NCBI RefSeq assembly: GCF_006716205.1
Contig: NZ_VFOQ01000002.1
Coordinates: forward strand, 62,001-126,000
Length of the DNA: 64,000 nt
Direction of reading: 5' to 3'
Source: Oryzihumus leptocrescens
GTDB lineage: Bacteria; Actinomycetota; Actinomycetes; Actinomycetales; Dermatophilaceae
The notes beneath the pieces were generated by a model. It saw only the letters and a program-made list of their open reading frames with translations, was not told where the DNA came from and did no database searches. The position numbers and the translations under genes are program-made. Numbering within the stretch: the stretch's first letter is position 1; each line of letters starts with the position of its first letter. Of this stretch, positions 50,905 to 59,561 are shown piece by piece.

Positions 50905-52347
50905 TCAGTAGGCGAAGACGAGGGGTGCGTCCTCGTCCCGCTCGGACGGCGGCACCGGCGCCTCGACCGGCTCGGCGCCCTTGGCGATGTAGCGCAGCAG
51001 CAGCTTCAGCTCCACCACGGCGAGGCCGCCGTAGAGCAGGGTGAAGGCGATCAGCGAGGTCCAGACCTCACCGGCGGACACGCTGGGGGACACGCCGTGG
51101 GCGGTGGTCATGACGCCGAACACGATCCACGGCTGGCGGCCCATCTCGGTGAAGATCCAGCCGAAGCTGTTGGCGAACAACGGCATCAGCGGCACGGTGT
51201 ACACCGCCCACAGCCAGCGGCGGTCGACGGGCAGGCGCCCCCGGCGGGTGGACCACAGCACGGCCAGCGCGATGAGGGTGGCCAGGATGCCCAGGCCGAT
51301 CATCAGCCGGAACGACCAGTAGGTCACCGGGATCACCGGGGTGTAGCCGCTCTGGCTGAACGTCAGCGCGCTGCTGTTGGCGCCGTAGGTCTGCTGGTAG
51401 CTCGCGCGCAGCTCGTTGATGCCCTGCACCCGCCCGTCGAAGTGGCCGGTGGCCAGGAAGCTGAGCAGGCTCGGCACCGTGATGGCGAACTTCTCCTGCG
51501 AGCCGTCGAGCGAGCCGACGGTGAACAGCGAGAACGGCGCGTTGTGGTTTGCGGTGGTGTAGAGCGCCTCGGCCGCGGCCATCTTCATCGGCTGGACCTC
51601 GGTCATGACCTTGCCCTGCAGGTCGCCGGAGACCATCACGCCGACCGCCGCGACGAGGGTGACCCAGGCGCCGGCGCGGGTGGCGGTGCGGTACATCGGG
51701 CGCTCGCCGCCGGGGGTCCGCCGGCGCAGCACGTGCCAGAGGCCGACGGCCATGACGAACGCGCCACCGACCATGTACGACGCGATGATGGTGTGCGGGA
51801 AGGTCACCAGCTGCACCTTGTTGGTGAGCACCGCCATGAAGTCGGTCAGCTCGGCGCGGTGGGTGGCCGGGTTGAGCCGGTAGCCCACGGGGTGCTGCAT
51901 CCACGAGTTGGCGGCGAGGATGAAGTAGGCCGACAGCAGGGTGCCGACGTGCACCAGCCCGATGCTCGCGGCGTGCAGCTTGCGGGGCAGCTTGTCCCAG
52001 CCGAAGATCCACAGCCCGAGGAAGGTCGACTCGAGGAAGAACGCCAGCAGTGCCTCGATCGCCAGTGGGGCGCCGAAGATGTCGCCGACGAAGCGGGAGT
52101 AGTCGCTCCAGTTCATGCCGAACTGGAACTCCTGGACGATGCCGGTGACCACGCCCATCGCGAAGTTGATCGTGAAGAGCTTGCCGAAGAACTTCGTCAG
52201 CCGCAGGTACTCGTCCTTGCCGGTGCGCAACCACGCGACCTGCATGCCGAAGACGACGGCGGACAGGCCGATCGTCACCGGCACGAAGAAGAAGTGGTAG
52301 ACGGTCGTGATGGCGAACTGCCATCGCGCGATGTCGACGGTTCCCAA
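50905..52347 (-). CDS. cydA: cytochrome bd quinol oxidase subunit I
   Basis: This 480-residue membrane protein carries three hemes and oxidises menaquinol while reducing O2 with high affinity. It starts with RWQFAITTVYHFFFVPVTIG (heme-ligand His near 19), then FLESTFLGLWIFGWD, HVGTLLSAYFILAANSWMQHPVG (His region near 190) and TEMGRQPWIVFGVMTT (the GRQPW signature). The Q-loop is short. The start is a rare TTG at 52347 preceded by GGGAGC. First gene of the cydABDC-blaI-M56 operon, it has tandem operator-like palindromes 24-60 bases upstream. Confidence 0.95.
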   Translation of the reverse strand: MGTVDIARWQFAITTVYHFFFVPVTIGLSAVVFGMQVAWLRTGKDEYLRLTKFFGKLFTINFAMGVVTGIVQEFQFGMNWSDYSRFVGDIFGAPLAIEALLAFFLESTFLGLWIFGWDKLPRKLHAASIGLVHVGTLLSAYFILAANSWMQHPVGYRLNPATHRAELTDFMAVLTNKVQLVTFPHTIIASYMVGGAFVMAVGLWHVLRRRTPGGERPMYRTATRAGAWVTLVAAVGVMVSGDLQGKVMTEVQPMKMAAAEALYTTANHNAPFSLFTVGSLDGSQEKFAITVPSLLSFLATGHFDGRVQGINELRASYQQTYGANSSALTFSQSGYTPVIPVTYWSFRLMIGLGILATLIALAVLWSTRRGRLPVDRRWLWAVYTVPLMPLFANSFGWIFTEMGRQPWIVFGVMTTAHGVSPSVSAGEVWTSLIAFTLLYGGLAVVELKLLLRYIAKGAEPVEAPVPPSERDEDAPLVFAY

Positions 52348-52370
52348 GACTGCTCCCGCGATCGGTGGAG

Positions 52371-52406
52371 TACTACCGGGCGTAGTAGATACTACGACGC
52401 GTAGTA
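52371..52406. promoter_or_regulatory. tandem TACTAC-N5-GTAGTA operator upstream of cydA
   Basis: Two perfect palindromes, TACTAC-CGGGC-GTAGTA (52371-52387) and TACTAC-GACGC-GTAGTA (52390-52406), lie 19 bases apart centre to centre. The half-sites fit the TAC/GTA type recognised by BlaI/MecI repressors (from memory), and blaI is in the operon downstream. Two adjacent sites suggest cooperative binding over the cydA promoter. Confidence 0.72.
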
Positions 52407-52522
52407 GATCCCCGTCGCAGCCTCCACGACAACCGTGTCCGACATCACCGGCGGCGTCGCTGGACCAAGGTCCTCAGGGGGCGGGGACCACCGTCACCGG
52501 TTCGCCCACGCTCCCGCGGACC

Positions 52523-53731
52523 GTGAGGTTCGGGGGTGTGTGGGGGGTATGCCGGGGGGCCGGCTCGCGTCGTCGTCGCGCCGTCGGACCGTGGCTGGCG
52601 GTGGCGTTGCCGTTCGCGGCGGTGGCCGCGCTCAACCTGGCGGGGGTGACCTTCAGCCCGGCCTGGCGCCACGGCTACGACCTGGCCATCTACCGCGAGT
52701 CGGTCCAGGCCTGGTGGGCGACGGGGTCGCCATACGGCTGGGCTACGGAGCGGGGCCTCGGCTTCACCTACCCGCCGGTGGCGCTGCTGGCCTTCGCGCC
52801 ATGGGCGCTGCTGGACCAGTCCGTGGCGTGGGTGCTCTGGGTGTTGCTCATCGCGGTGGCAGGGACGGCCTTCTGCCGGTGGTGGTCCCGGCTCGTCGCA
52901 CCGGGTGCCTCCCTCGCGACGCTGTCCCTGGGGGCGGCCGTCCTCGCGGTGACCGACCCGGTCAACGACGCGATGGCCCTCGGCCAGGTGAGCCCGTTCA
53001 TCGGGGCGGCTGCGGTCGCCGCGGTCGCCGCGGTCCCGTCCCGCGCCGGTGCGTGGGCAGCGGTCGGTGCGGCGGTGAAGATCACCCCGCTGGCCGACCT
53101 CGCCGCCTTCTGGTTCCAGCCGGACCGGGTGCGCCGCACGGCATACGCACTGGGGGCGGCCCTGGTGCTGACCCTGCTCGGGGTGCTGCTGGCCCCAGCC
53201 GCCTCCTGGACCTACTGGACCTCGGCGCTGTGGGACACCCGACGGGTCGGCCGCACCGGCTCGGCGTCCAACACCTCGCTGCCGGGGCTGTTCGCCCACG
53301 CCGGGCTGGCCGACCGGCCCGCGCTGCTCGCGGGGGTGGGGCTGACGGCGCTGCTGGCCGTGGGGTGGTGGGCGCTCGCGCTGCGCCGGCGCCGCGCCGA
53401 CCGGCTCGACCTGGCGCTCGCCGCCGGCGTCCTCACGCTGCTGGCGACGCCGGTGTCCTGGTCGCACCACGGCCTCGCGGTCTGCCTGGGGTGGGCGACC
53501 CTGTCCCTGCGGGGCCGCCGGCTGCTCGCCCTCGCCGGGACGGTGCTGTGGACGCTGCCCGTGTTCGAGCTGGCCGGCCGGCTCGACGGACCCCTGCGGC
53601 TCGCGGTGCAGTCGGTCCGTCCGCTGAGTGCGGTGCTGCTGCTCTGGCTCCTGGCCGGTGCCCGGTCGCGGGTCGGGGAGGACGGGGCCGCCCCCGACCC
53701 GCGAGCGTCCGTGGCTCAGGCGTCGGGATAG
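52523..53731 (+). CDS. GT87-family (DUF2029) membrane glycosyltransferase
   Basis: This 402-residue membrane protein has about ten helices and GT-C motifs: RHGYDLAIYRESVQAWWATG with the catalytic Asp, GLGFTYPPVALLAFAPW, MALGQVSPFIGAA, AAVKITPLADL and SWSHHGLAVCLGW. It is the third mannosyltransferase-like gene in the window and is only distantly similar to the one at 11315. GTG 52523 and GTG 52538 are both possible starts. The octamer GTATGCCG lies near its start, read there as Val-Cys-Arg. It overlaps galE by 16 bases. Confidence 0.78.
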   Translation: MRFGGVWGVCRGAGSRRRRAVGPWLAVALPFAAVAALNLAGVTFSPAWRHGYDLAIYRESVQAWWATGSPYGWATERGLGFTYPPVALLAFAPWALLDQSVAWVLWVLLIAVAGTAFCRWWSRLVAPGASLATLSLGAAVLAVTDPVNDAMALGQVSPFIGAAAVAAVAAVPSRAGAWAAVGAAVKITPLADLAAFWFQPDRVRRTAYALGAALVLTLLGVLLAPAASWTYWTSALWDTRRVGRTGSASNTSLPGLFAHAGLADRPALLAGVGLTALLAVGWWALALRRRRADRLDLALAAGVLTLLATPVSWSHHGLAVCLGWATLSLRGRRLLALAGTVLWTLPVFELAGRLDGPLRLAVQSVRPLSAVLLLWLLAGARSRVGEDGAAPDPRASVAQASG

Positions 53732-54732
53732 CCCTTGGGGTTCTGCTGCTGCCAGCGCCACGTGTCGGCGCACATGTCGTCGATGCTGCGCTCGGCCCGC
53801 CAGCCGAGCTCGGCGTTGGCGCGCGAGGGGTCGGCGTAGGACACCGCGATGTCGCCGGCGCGACGGGCGACCACCTCGTAGGGCAGCTCGCGGCCGACCG
53901 CCCGCTCGAAGGCGTGCAGCATCTCGAGCACGCTGGTGCCCGTGCCGGTGCCGAGGTTCCACGTGCTGACCGGCTCGTCGGTGCTGGCCAGCTTGTTCAG
54001 CGCGGCGACGTGGCCGGCGGCGAGGTCCTCGACGTGGATGTAGTCGCGCAGCCCGGTGCCGTCAGGGGTGTCGTAGTCGTCGCCGTAGACCTGCAGCTTC
54101 TCCCGGCGACCGACGGCGACCTGCGCGATGAACGGCACGAGGTTGTTGGGGATGCCCTGCGGGTCCTCGCCGATGGTGCCCGACTCGTGCGCACCGACGG
54201 GGTTGAAGTAGCGCAGCAGCGCGATCCGCCAGCCCTCCTCGGCCGCGGCGACGTCGCGCAGGATCTGCTCGATCATCACCTTGGTCCAGCCGTAGGGGTT
54301 CGTGGCCGACGTCGGGCGGTCCTCGGTGGCGGCCTCCTGGTCGGTGCCGTAGACCGTGGCCGACGAGCTGAAGACGAGCTTGTCCACGCCGTGGCGCCTC
54401 ATCGCGCGCACGAGCGAGAACGTGGAGACGAGGTTGTTCTCGTAGTACTCCAGCGGCTTCTCCACGCTCTCGCCGACCGCCTTGAGCCCGGCGAAGTGGA
54501 TCACCGCGTCGATCTGCTCGTGGGCGAACAGGTGCTCGGTCTTGTCGTGGTCACGCAGGTCGAAGGCGTGCACCGGCAGGTGCTGTCCGGTGATGGCCTC
54601 CAGCCGGTTCACCACCGCCGGCTTGGAGTTGGCGAAGTTGTCGACGACGAGGACGTCGTGACCCGCGGCGATGAGCTGGACGACTGTGTGGGAGCCGATG
54701 TAGCCGGCTCCTCCGCTGACGAGTACGCGCAT
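53716..54732 (-). CDS. galE: UDP-glucose 4-epimerase
   Basis: This 338-residue short-chain dehydrogenase-type enzyme interconverts UDP-glucose and UDP-galactose. The NAD-binding motif is LVSGGAGYIGSHTV, the catalytic Ser is in FSSSATVYGT and the Tyr-x3-Lys is NPYGWTKVM. ALLRYFNPVGAHESG and GLRDYIHVEDLA are GalE-specific. ATG 54732 has CATACT eight bases upstream. It follows paaK by 53 bases on the same strand but has its own promoter element, so probably it is a separate unit. Confidence 0.95.
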   Translation of the reverse strand: MRVLVSGGAGYIGSHTVVQLIAAGHDVLVVDNFANSKPAVVNRLEAITGQHLPVHAFDLRDHDKTEHLFAHEQIDAVIHFAGLKAVGESVEKPLEYYENNLVSTFSLVRAMRRHGVDKLVFSSSATVYGTDQEAATEDRPTSATNPYGWTKVMIEQILRDVAAAEEGWRIALLRYFNPVGAHESGTIGEDPQGIPNNLVPFIAQVAVGRREKLQVYGDDYDTPDGTGLRDYIHVEDLAAGHVAALNKLASTDEPVSTWNLGTGTGTSVLEMLHAFERAVGRELPYEVVARRAGDIAVSYADPSRANAELGWRAERSIDDMCADTWRWQQQNPKGYPDA

Positions 54733-54740
54733 GCGGCCAA

Positions 54741-54746
54741 AGTATG
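54741..54746 (-). promoter_or_regulatory. -10 element of a leaderless promoter (galE)
   Basis: On the minus strand CATACT lies eight bases before ATG 54732. It overlaps one copy of the over-represented octamer (54742-54749). Confidence 0.4.
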
Positions 54747-54785
54747 CCGTGGGGCCCGGTGCCGGGGCGCCGTCCCCGTCCGTGG

Positions 54786-56099
54786 CTACCTCGGTCGCTC
54801 GTCGACGATCCGCCGCGCCTTGCCCACCGACCGCTCGATGCCGCCGGGGTCGACGACGTGCACGCGGGCGCTGGTGCCGATCCGGCTCTTGATGTGGTGC
54901 TGCACCTCGCGGGCGACGGCATCCCGGTCGAGGTCGCCGGCGTCGGGGGCGGCCTCGACGTTGACGGTCAGCTCGTCGAGCCGGCCGGGCCGGGTGAGCA
55001 CGCACTGGAAGTACGGCGACAGCCCGGGGACGGACAGCACGATCTCCTCGACCTGCGTGGGGAAGACGTTGACCCCGCGCACGATCATCATGTCGTCGGT
55101 GCGCCCGGTGACCTTCTCCATCCGGCGGAACCCGGGCCGCGCGGTGCCCGGCAGCAGCCGGGTCAGGTCGCGGGTGCGGTAGCGCAGCACCGGCATCGCC
55201 TGCTTGGTCAGCGAGGTGAAGACCAGCTCGCCGACCTGCCCGTCCTCGACCGGCTCGTCGGTCAGAGGGTTGACCACCTCGGGGTAGAAGTGGTCCTCCC
55301 AGATGTGCAGGCCGTCCTTGGTCTCGACGCACTCCTGCGCCACGCCCGGGCCCATGACCTCCGAGAGGCCGAAGATGTCGACCGCGTGCATCCCGGCCCG
55401 CTGCTGGATCTCCTGGCGCATCGCCTCGGTCCACGGCTCGGCGCCGAACACCCCGATCTCCAGGGAGGACTCGCGCGGGTCGATGCCGACGCGCTCCATC
55501 TCGTCGAGGATGGACAGGAAGTAGGACGGGGTCACCATGATCACGCGTGGACGGAAGTCGGTGATGAGCTGGACCTGCTTCTCGGTCTGCCCGCCCGACA
55601 TGGGGATCACGGTGCAGCCCAGGGCCTCCGCGCCGTAGTGGGCGCCGAGGCCGCCGGTGAACAGGCCGTAGCCGTAGGCCACGTGGACGGCGTCGCCCGG
55701 CCGGGCACCGGCGGCGCGCAGCGAGCGGGCCACGATGGCCGACCAGGTGCGGATGTCGCCGGCGGTGTAGCCCACGACGGTGGGCTTGCCGGTGGTGCCG
55801 CTGGAGGCGTGGATGCGCGAGACCTGGGCCCGCGGCACCGCGAACATGCCGAACGGGTAGTTGGCGCGCAGGTCGGCCTTGGTCGTGAACGGCAGGTGCC
55901 GCACGTCCTCCAGGGCGGTGACCTCCGAGGGGTGGAACCCCTTGTCGTCCAGCGCCTTCCGGTAGTGCGGCACGTTGTCGTAGGCGTGCTGCACGGTCCA
56001 CTGCAGCCGGGTCAGCTGGATGGCGCGCAGCTCGTCGATGCTCCAGTGCTCGGCCTCGTCGAGCAGGTCCGGGCGGGCCGAGATGGGGGGAAGGCTCAT
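54786..56099 (-). CDS. paaK: phenylacetate-CoA ligase
   Basis: This 437-residue adenylate-forming enzyme activates phenylacetate to phenylacetyl-CoA with ATP. Motifs: FTTKADLRANYPFGMF, the phosphate-binding loop IHASSGTTGKPTVVGYT, IFGLSEVMGPGVAQEC, and RGVNVFPTQVEEIVL near the C-terminal lid. Length is family-typical (430-440). ATG 56099 overlaps the paaI stop (ATGA), so paaH, paaI and paaK form one operon. Confidence 0.95.
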   Translation of the reverse strand: MSLPPISARPDLLDEAEHWSIDELRAIQLTRLQWTVQHAYDNVPHYRKALDDKGFHPSEVTALEDVRHLPFTTKADLRANYPFGMFAVPRAQVSRIHASSGTTGKPTVVGYTAGDIRTWSAIVARSLRAAGARPGDAVHVAYGYGLFTGGLGAHYGAEALGCTVIPMSGGQTEKQVQLITDFRPRVIMVTPSYFLSILDEMERVGIDPRESSLEIGVFGAEPWTEAMRQEIQQRAGMHAVDIFGLSEVMGPGVAQECVETKDGLHIWEDHFYPEVVNPLTDEPVEDGQVGELVFTSLTKQAMPVLRYRTRDLTRLLPGTARPGFRRMEKVTGRTDDMMIVRGVNVFPTQVEEIVLSVPGLSPYFQCVLTRPGRLDELTVNVEAAPDAGDLDRDAVAREVQHHIKSRIGTSARVHVVDPGGIERSVGKARRIVDERPR

Positions 56100-56512
56100 G
56101 TGTGCTCCTGGCTGCGCAGCGACCGCGAGCGGCCGCGGAACTCCGCGATGGTCGACCCGTCCGACTCCCGGGTGACCGTGACGTCGGTGATGCCGCTGCG
56201 CCCGTATGCCGTGCGCTGGGTCGCGTCCGCGACCAGCACGTCGCCGCATCGTGCGGGGGCGACGAAGGTGATGTCGGCCCCGGCGGCGACGGTCAGCGCG
56301 CCGCGGGAGTTGCAGGCCAGGGCGAAGGCGGAGTCGGCGAGGGTGAAGATGAACCCGCCGTGGGCGATGTCGTGCCCGTTGACCATGGCGTCGGTGACGG
56401 CCATCCGCACCCGGGCCCGGTCCACGGCGATCTCCAGCGCCTCCATGCCCAGGGCGCGCGAGGCGTCGTCGTCCTCCCACATGCGCTGCACGTGGGTCAG
56501 GTCGGCGCTCAC
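56096..56512 (-). CDS. paaI: hydroxyphenylacetyl-CoA thioesterase PaaI
   Basis: This 138-residue hotdog-fold thioesterase removes CoA from dead-end phenylacetyl-CoA derivatives and so protects the CoA pool. NGHDIAHGGFIFTLADSAFALACNS contains the Asn/Asp/His-Gly-Gly catalytic region, and ADITFVAPARCGDVL is the second strand pair. The GTG start overlaps the paaH stop (GTGA). Its own stop overlaps paaK. Confidence 0.93.
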   Translation of the reverse strand: MSADLTHVQRMWEDDDASRALGMEALEIAVDRARVRMAVTDAMVNGHDIAHGGFIFTLADSAFALACNSRGALTVAAGADITFVAPARCGDVLVADATQRTAYGRSGITDVTVTRESDGSTIAEFRGRSRSLRSQEHT

Positions 56513-57711
56513 GCCCGGACCGCCGCGGCCAGGGCGGGGCTGAGCCGGTAGCGCCCGCCGCGGAAGGCGGCGTCGAGCTCGCGCAGCTGGTCCGCGACGA
56601 CGTCCAGGCCGACCTCCCGGCCCCAGGCGACCGGTCCCTTCGGGTAGTTGGTGCCCAGCCGCATCGCGGTGTCGACGTCCTCGGCGGTGGCCTCGCCGCG
56701 GTCGACCAGGTCGAGCGCCTCGTTGACCAGCATCGCCACGGTCCGCGCCACCGGGTTGGTGACCACCGGGCCGGTCGCGAGCGCCTGGGCGAGCTGCGCG
56801 TCCGGTGCGGCGTCCAGCGGCTGCCCCGACGCGTCATACCGGAAGACGCCGCGACCGCTCTTGCGGCCCAGCCGTCCCTCGGCGACGAGCCGGCGCTGGT
56901 AGCCGGTGGGCTCGTAGCGAGGGTCGCGGCCGGTCTGCTCCCAGACGCTGGTGCCGACGGCGAGGTTGACGTCCTGGCCGATGAGGTCGGTCAGCTCCAT
57001 CGGGCCCATGCGGAAGCCGCCGTGCTCGCGCAGGGCGAGGTCGATGGTGGCCGGGTCGGCGACGCCGGCCTCGACCATGCGCTGGGCCTCGCCGTAGAAC
57101 GGGCGGGCCACCCGGTTGACGATGAAGCCCGGGGTGGAGGTGCACCGCACCGGCGTCTTGCCCCAGGTGCGGACGAGCTCGGTGGCGCGCGCGAGGCTGT
57201 CCTCGTCGGTGGCCTCGCCGTGGACCACCTCGACGAGGCGCATCAGCGGCGGCGGGTTGAAGAAGTGCAGGCCGAGCACCCGGCCGGGGTGGTCCAGGCC
57301 GGCGGCGATGGCGCTGACGTCGAGGCTGGAGGTGTTCGTGGCCAGCAGGGTGTCGGCCGGCTGGTGCGCGGCGAGCTCGGCGAACAGCGCCCGCTTGTCG
57401 GCCAGGTCCTCGCGGACCGCCTCGATGACCAGGGTGCAGGCGGGCAGGTCCGCGGGCCGGTCGACGACGTGCAGGTTGGCGGTCGCGGAGGCAGCATGGT
57501 CCTGCGTGGTCTTCCCCCGGTCGGCGAGGCGCTGCAGCGTGGCGGCGAGCCGGTCGCGGGCAGCTGCCGCAGCTCCGTCCACGGCGTCGACGATGTGCAC
57601 CGGGTGCCCGGCCTGGGCGGCGACCTGGGCGATGCCCGAGCCCATCGCACCGGCCCCGACGACGGCAACGGGAGCATGCTGGACGGACGTCTGGCGCGCC
57701 GGCGAAGACAT
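56509..57711 (-). CDS. paaH: 3-hydroxyacyl-CoA dehydrogenase of phenylacetate catabolism
   Basis: This 400-residue NAD-dependent enzyme oxidises 3-hydroxyadipyl-CoA late in the phenylacetyl-CoA pathway. The Rossmann motif is VAVVGAGAMGSGIAQVAAQAG, the catalytic region is LGLHFFNPPPLMRLVEVVHG with the conserved His, and TPGFIVNRVARPFYGEAQRM starts the first C-terminal domain; a second one (NPVARTVAMLVNEALDLVDRG) follows. ATG 57711 is likely; ATG 57720 adds three residues. It heads the paaH-paaI-paaK operon and is divergent from paaN. The AT-rich 57-base gap holds both promoters. Confidence 0.92.
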   Translation of the reverse strand: MSSPARQTSVQHAPVAVVGAGAMGSGIAQVAAQAGHPVHIVDAVDGAAAAARDRLAATLQRLADRGKTTQDHAASATANLHVVDRPADLPACTLVIEAVREDLADKRALFAELAAHQPADTLLATNTSSLDVSAIAAGLDHPGRVLGLHFFNPPPLMRLVEVVHGEATDEDSLARATELVRTWGKTPVRCTSTPGFIVNRVARPFYGEAQRMVEAGVADPATIDLALREHGGFRMGPMELTDLIGQDVNLAVGTSVWEQTGRDPRYEPTGYQRRLVAEGRLGRKSGRGVFRYDASGQPLDAAPDAQLAQALATGPVVTNPVARTVAMLVNEALDLVDRGEATAEDVDTAMRLGTNYPKGPVAWGREVGLDVVADQLRELDAAFRGGRYRLSPALAAAVRA

Positions 57712-57768
57712 GTGACACATATTTGCAGGTTTGTCGTTGTTGTGTAAGACCGTGGTTAGGATTGGGCC
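57712..57768. promoter_or_regulatory. AT-rich divergent promoter region between paaH and paaN
   Basis: This 57-base gap is the most AT-rich short stretch I noticed. On the plus strand TAGGAT (57757-57762) lies six bases before GTG 57769, a leaderless-type promoter for paaN. The rest contains repeated TTTG/TTGT elements and GTGACACATAT near paaH, possible binding sites for a PaaR-type TetR repressor, but no clean palindrome is visible and no such gene is in the window. Confidence 0.5.
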
Positions 57769-59466
57769 GTGACGCACACCCCGCACCCGCTGTCCGAGAA
57801 GCACGCGCAGACGCTGGCGGAGGCCCGCGCCGCACTGGCCGCGCGCAGCTTCTACTCGCGCTACCCCGAGTCCCCCTCGCCGCGTGTGTACGGCGAGGAC
57901 GCGGCCTCGCACGGCCGGTCCGCCTTCGAGGGGCTGCTGGGGGAGGGCTTCCCCGGCCTGGGCGACCAGCCGACCGACGGCTCGTTCGCCGGGAGCGAGG
58001 TCTCGCCCTACGGGCCACGGCTGCGGGTGCGCTACCCGCGCCTGGACGTCGACGCGGCGGTCGCGGCGGCCCAGGCGGCGATGCCGGCCTGGCGTGACGC
58101 CGGCCCGCTGACCCGCGCCGCGGTCTGCGTCGAGGTCGTCGACGCGATCAACAAGCGTTCGTTCGAGATCGCCAACGCCGTCATGCACACGACCGGTCAG
58201 CCGTTCGTCATGGCGTTCCAGGCCGCCGGGCCGCACGCGCAGGACCGTGCCCTGGAGTCGGTCGTCGCCGCGCTCGTGGAGCAGGAGCGCGTGCCGGAGT
58301 CGGTGGTCTGGGAGAAGCCCGCCAAGGACGCGCCGATCCGGATGCAGAAGGACTACCGCATCGTGCCGCGCGGCATCGCGCTGGTGATCGGCTGCAACAC
58401 CTTCCCGACGTGGAACGGCTACCCGGGGATGTTCGCCTCGCTGGCCACGGGCAACCCCGTCATCGTCAAGCCGCACCCGCGTGCGGTTCTGCCCCTGGCT
58501 CTGAGCGTTGCCCTCGCCCGGTCGGTGCTGCGCGAGGCCGGCTTCGACCCTGCGCTGGTGCAGCTGGCCGCCGAGGACGACGGCGAGGGCCTGGCCCGCG
58601 AGCTCGCCGAGCGCCCCGAGGTCGCCATCATCGACTACACCGGCGGCCCCGGCTTCGGCGCCTGGCTGGAGCGTGAGGCGGCCGGCTCGGGCAAGCTCGT
58701 CTACACCGAGAAGGCGGGGGTCAACTCGATCGTCGTCGACTCGACCGACAACCTGCGCGGGGTGCTGGGCAACCTGGCGTTCTCGCTGACGCTCTACTCC
58801 GGGCAGATGTGCACCACGCCGCAGAACATCTACGTCCCGCGCGAGGGCATCGACACCGACGAGGGGCACCTGTCCTTCGCCGACTTCGGCGAGAGGCTCG
58901 GCGGGGCGATCGGCCGGCTCAACGGCGACGACGCCAAGGCCGTCGAGCTGCTCGGCGCCACCGTCAACGAGGACGTGCGGGCGCGGGCCGGTGCCCTGGA
59001 GGCGCTCGCCTCGCGGGTCGGCGGCTCGCTGGTGCTCGACTCGCGGGCGGTGAACCACCCCACCTACCCCGACGCGGTGGTGCGCACCCCCGGACTGGTG
59101 GCGGTCGACGTCGCCGACGACACGGCATACACCCAGGAGTGCTTCGGGCCGGTGACCTTCCTCATCGCGACCGACTCCACCGAGCAGTCGCTGGAGCGGA
59201 TGCGCGACACGATCCGCGAGCACGGCGCGATGACGGCGGCTGTCTACTCCACGTCCGAGAAGGTGCTCGACCAGGCGCGTGACGCCGCGGCCGACGCGGG
59301 CGTGGCGCTGTCGGAGAACCTCACCGGGCAGGTGTTCGTCAACCAGACGGCGGCGTTCAGCGACTACCACGGCACGGGCGCCAACCCGGCGGCCAACGCG
59401 GCCTACGTGGATGCGGCCTTCGTCGCCAACCGCTTCCGCGTGGTCACCTCCCGCCGCCACGTCTGA
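57769..59466 (+). CDS. paaN: phenylacetic acid degradation protein PaaN (aldehyde dehydrogenase-like)
   Basis: This 565-residue protein is related to NAD(P)-dependent aldehyde dehydrogenases and matches the PaaN type linked to ring cleavage in phenylacetate catabolism. Motifs: GCNTFPTWNGYPGMFASLA, VIVKPHPRAVLPLALSVAL, the catalytic Cys in LYSGQMCTTPQNIYVP, and the Glu/Gly loop of DYTGGPGFGAWLE. No hydratase domain is fused, unlike PaaZ. It is divergent from paaHIK. The oxygenase genes paaABCDE are not in the window. Confidence 0.9.
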   Translation: MTHTPHPLSEKHAQTLAEARAALAARSFYSRYPESPSPRVYGEDAASHGRSAFEGLLGEGFPGLGDQPTDGSFAGSEVSPYGPRLRVRYPRLDVDAAVAAAQAAMPAWRDAGPLTRAAVCVEVVDAINKRSFEIANAVMHTTGQPFVMAFQAAGPHAQDRALESVVAALVEQERVPESVVWEKPAKDAPIRMQKDYRIVPRGIALVIGCNTFPTWNGYPGMFASLATGNPVIVKPHPRAVLPLALSVALARSVLREAGFDPALVQLAAEDDGEGLARELAERPEVAIIDYTGGPGFGAWLEREAAGSGKLVYTEKAGVNSIVVDSTDNLRGVLGNLAFSLTLYSGQMCTTPQNIYVPREGIDTDEGHLSFADFGERLGGAIGRLNGDDAKAVELLGATVNEDVRARAGALEALASRVGGSLVLDSRAVNHPTYPDAVVRTPGLVAVDVADDTAYTQECFGPVTFLIATDSTEQSLERMRDTIREHGAMTAAVYSTSEKVLDQARDAAADAGVALSENLTGQVFVNQTAAFSDYHGTGANPAANAAYVDAAFVANRFRVVTSRRHV

Positions 59467-59502
59467 CCCCACCGCCCAGCCCCTCGCTCTCTTCCCGACC
59501 GA

Positions 59503-59561
59503 ACACGCCTTAGCCCGCGTTTCGCGCCGTATCCGCCGCGCGAACGCGGGCTAAGCCGTGT
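59503..59561. repeat. copy 1 of a dispersed palindrome (next to AbiEi-like gene)
   Basis: Arms 59503-59527 and 59538-59561 pair with one mismatch and one bulge around a ten-base loop. The left arm shares GACCGAACACGC and AGCCCGCGTTT with copy 2 at 60670. It lies between the convergent paaN and AbiEi-like genes and contains the stop codon of the latter, so it probably also acts as a terminator. Confidence 0.8.
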
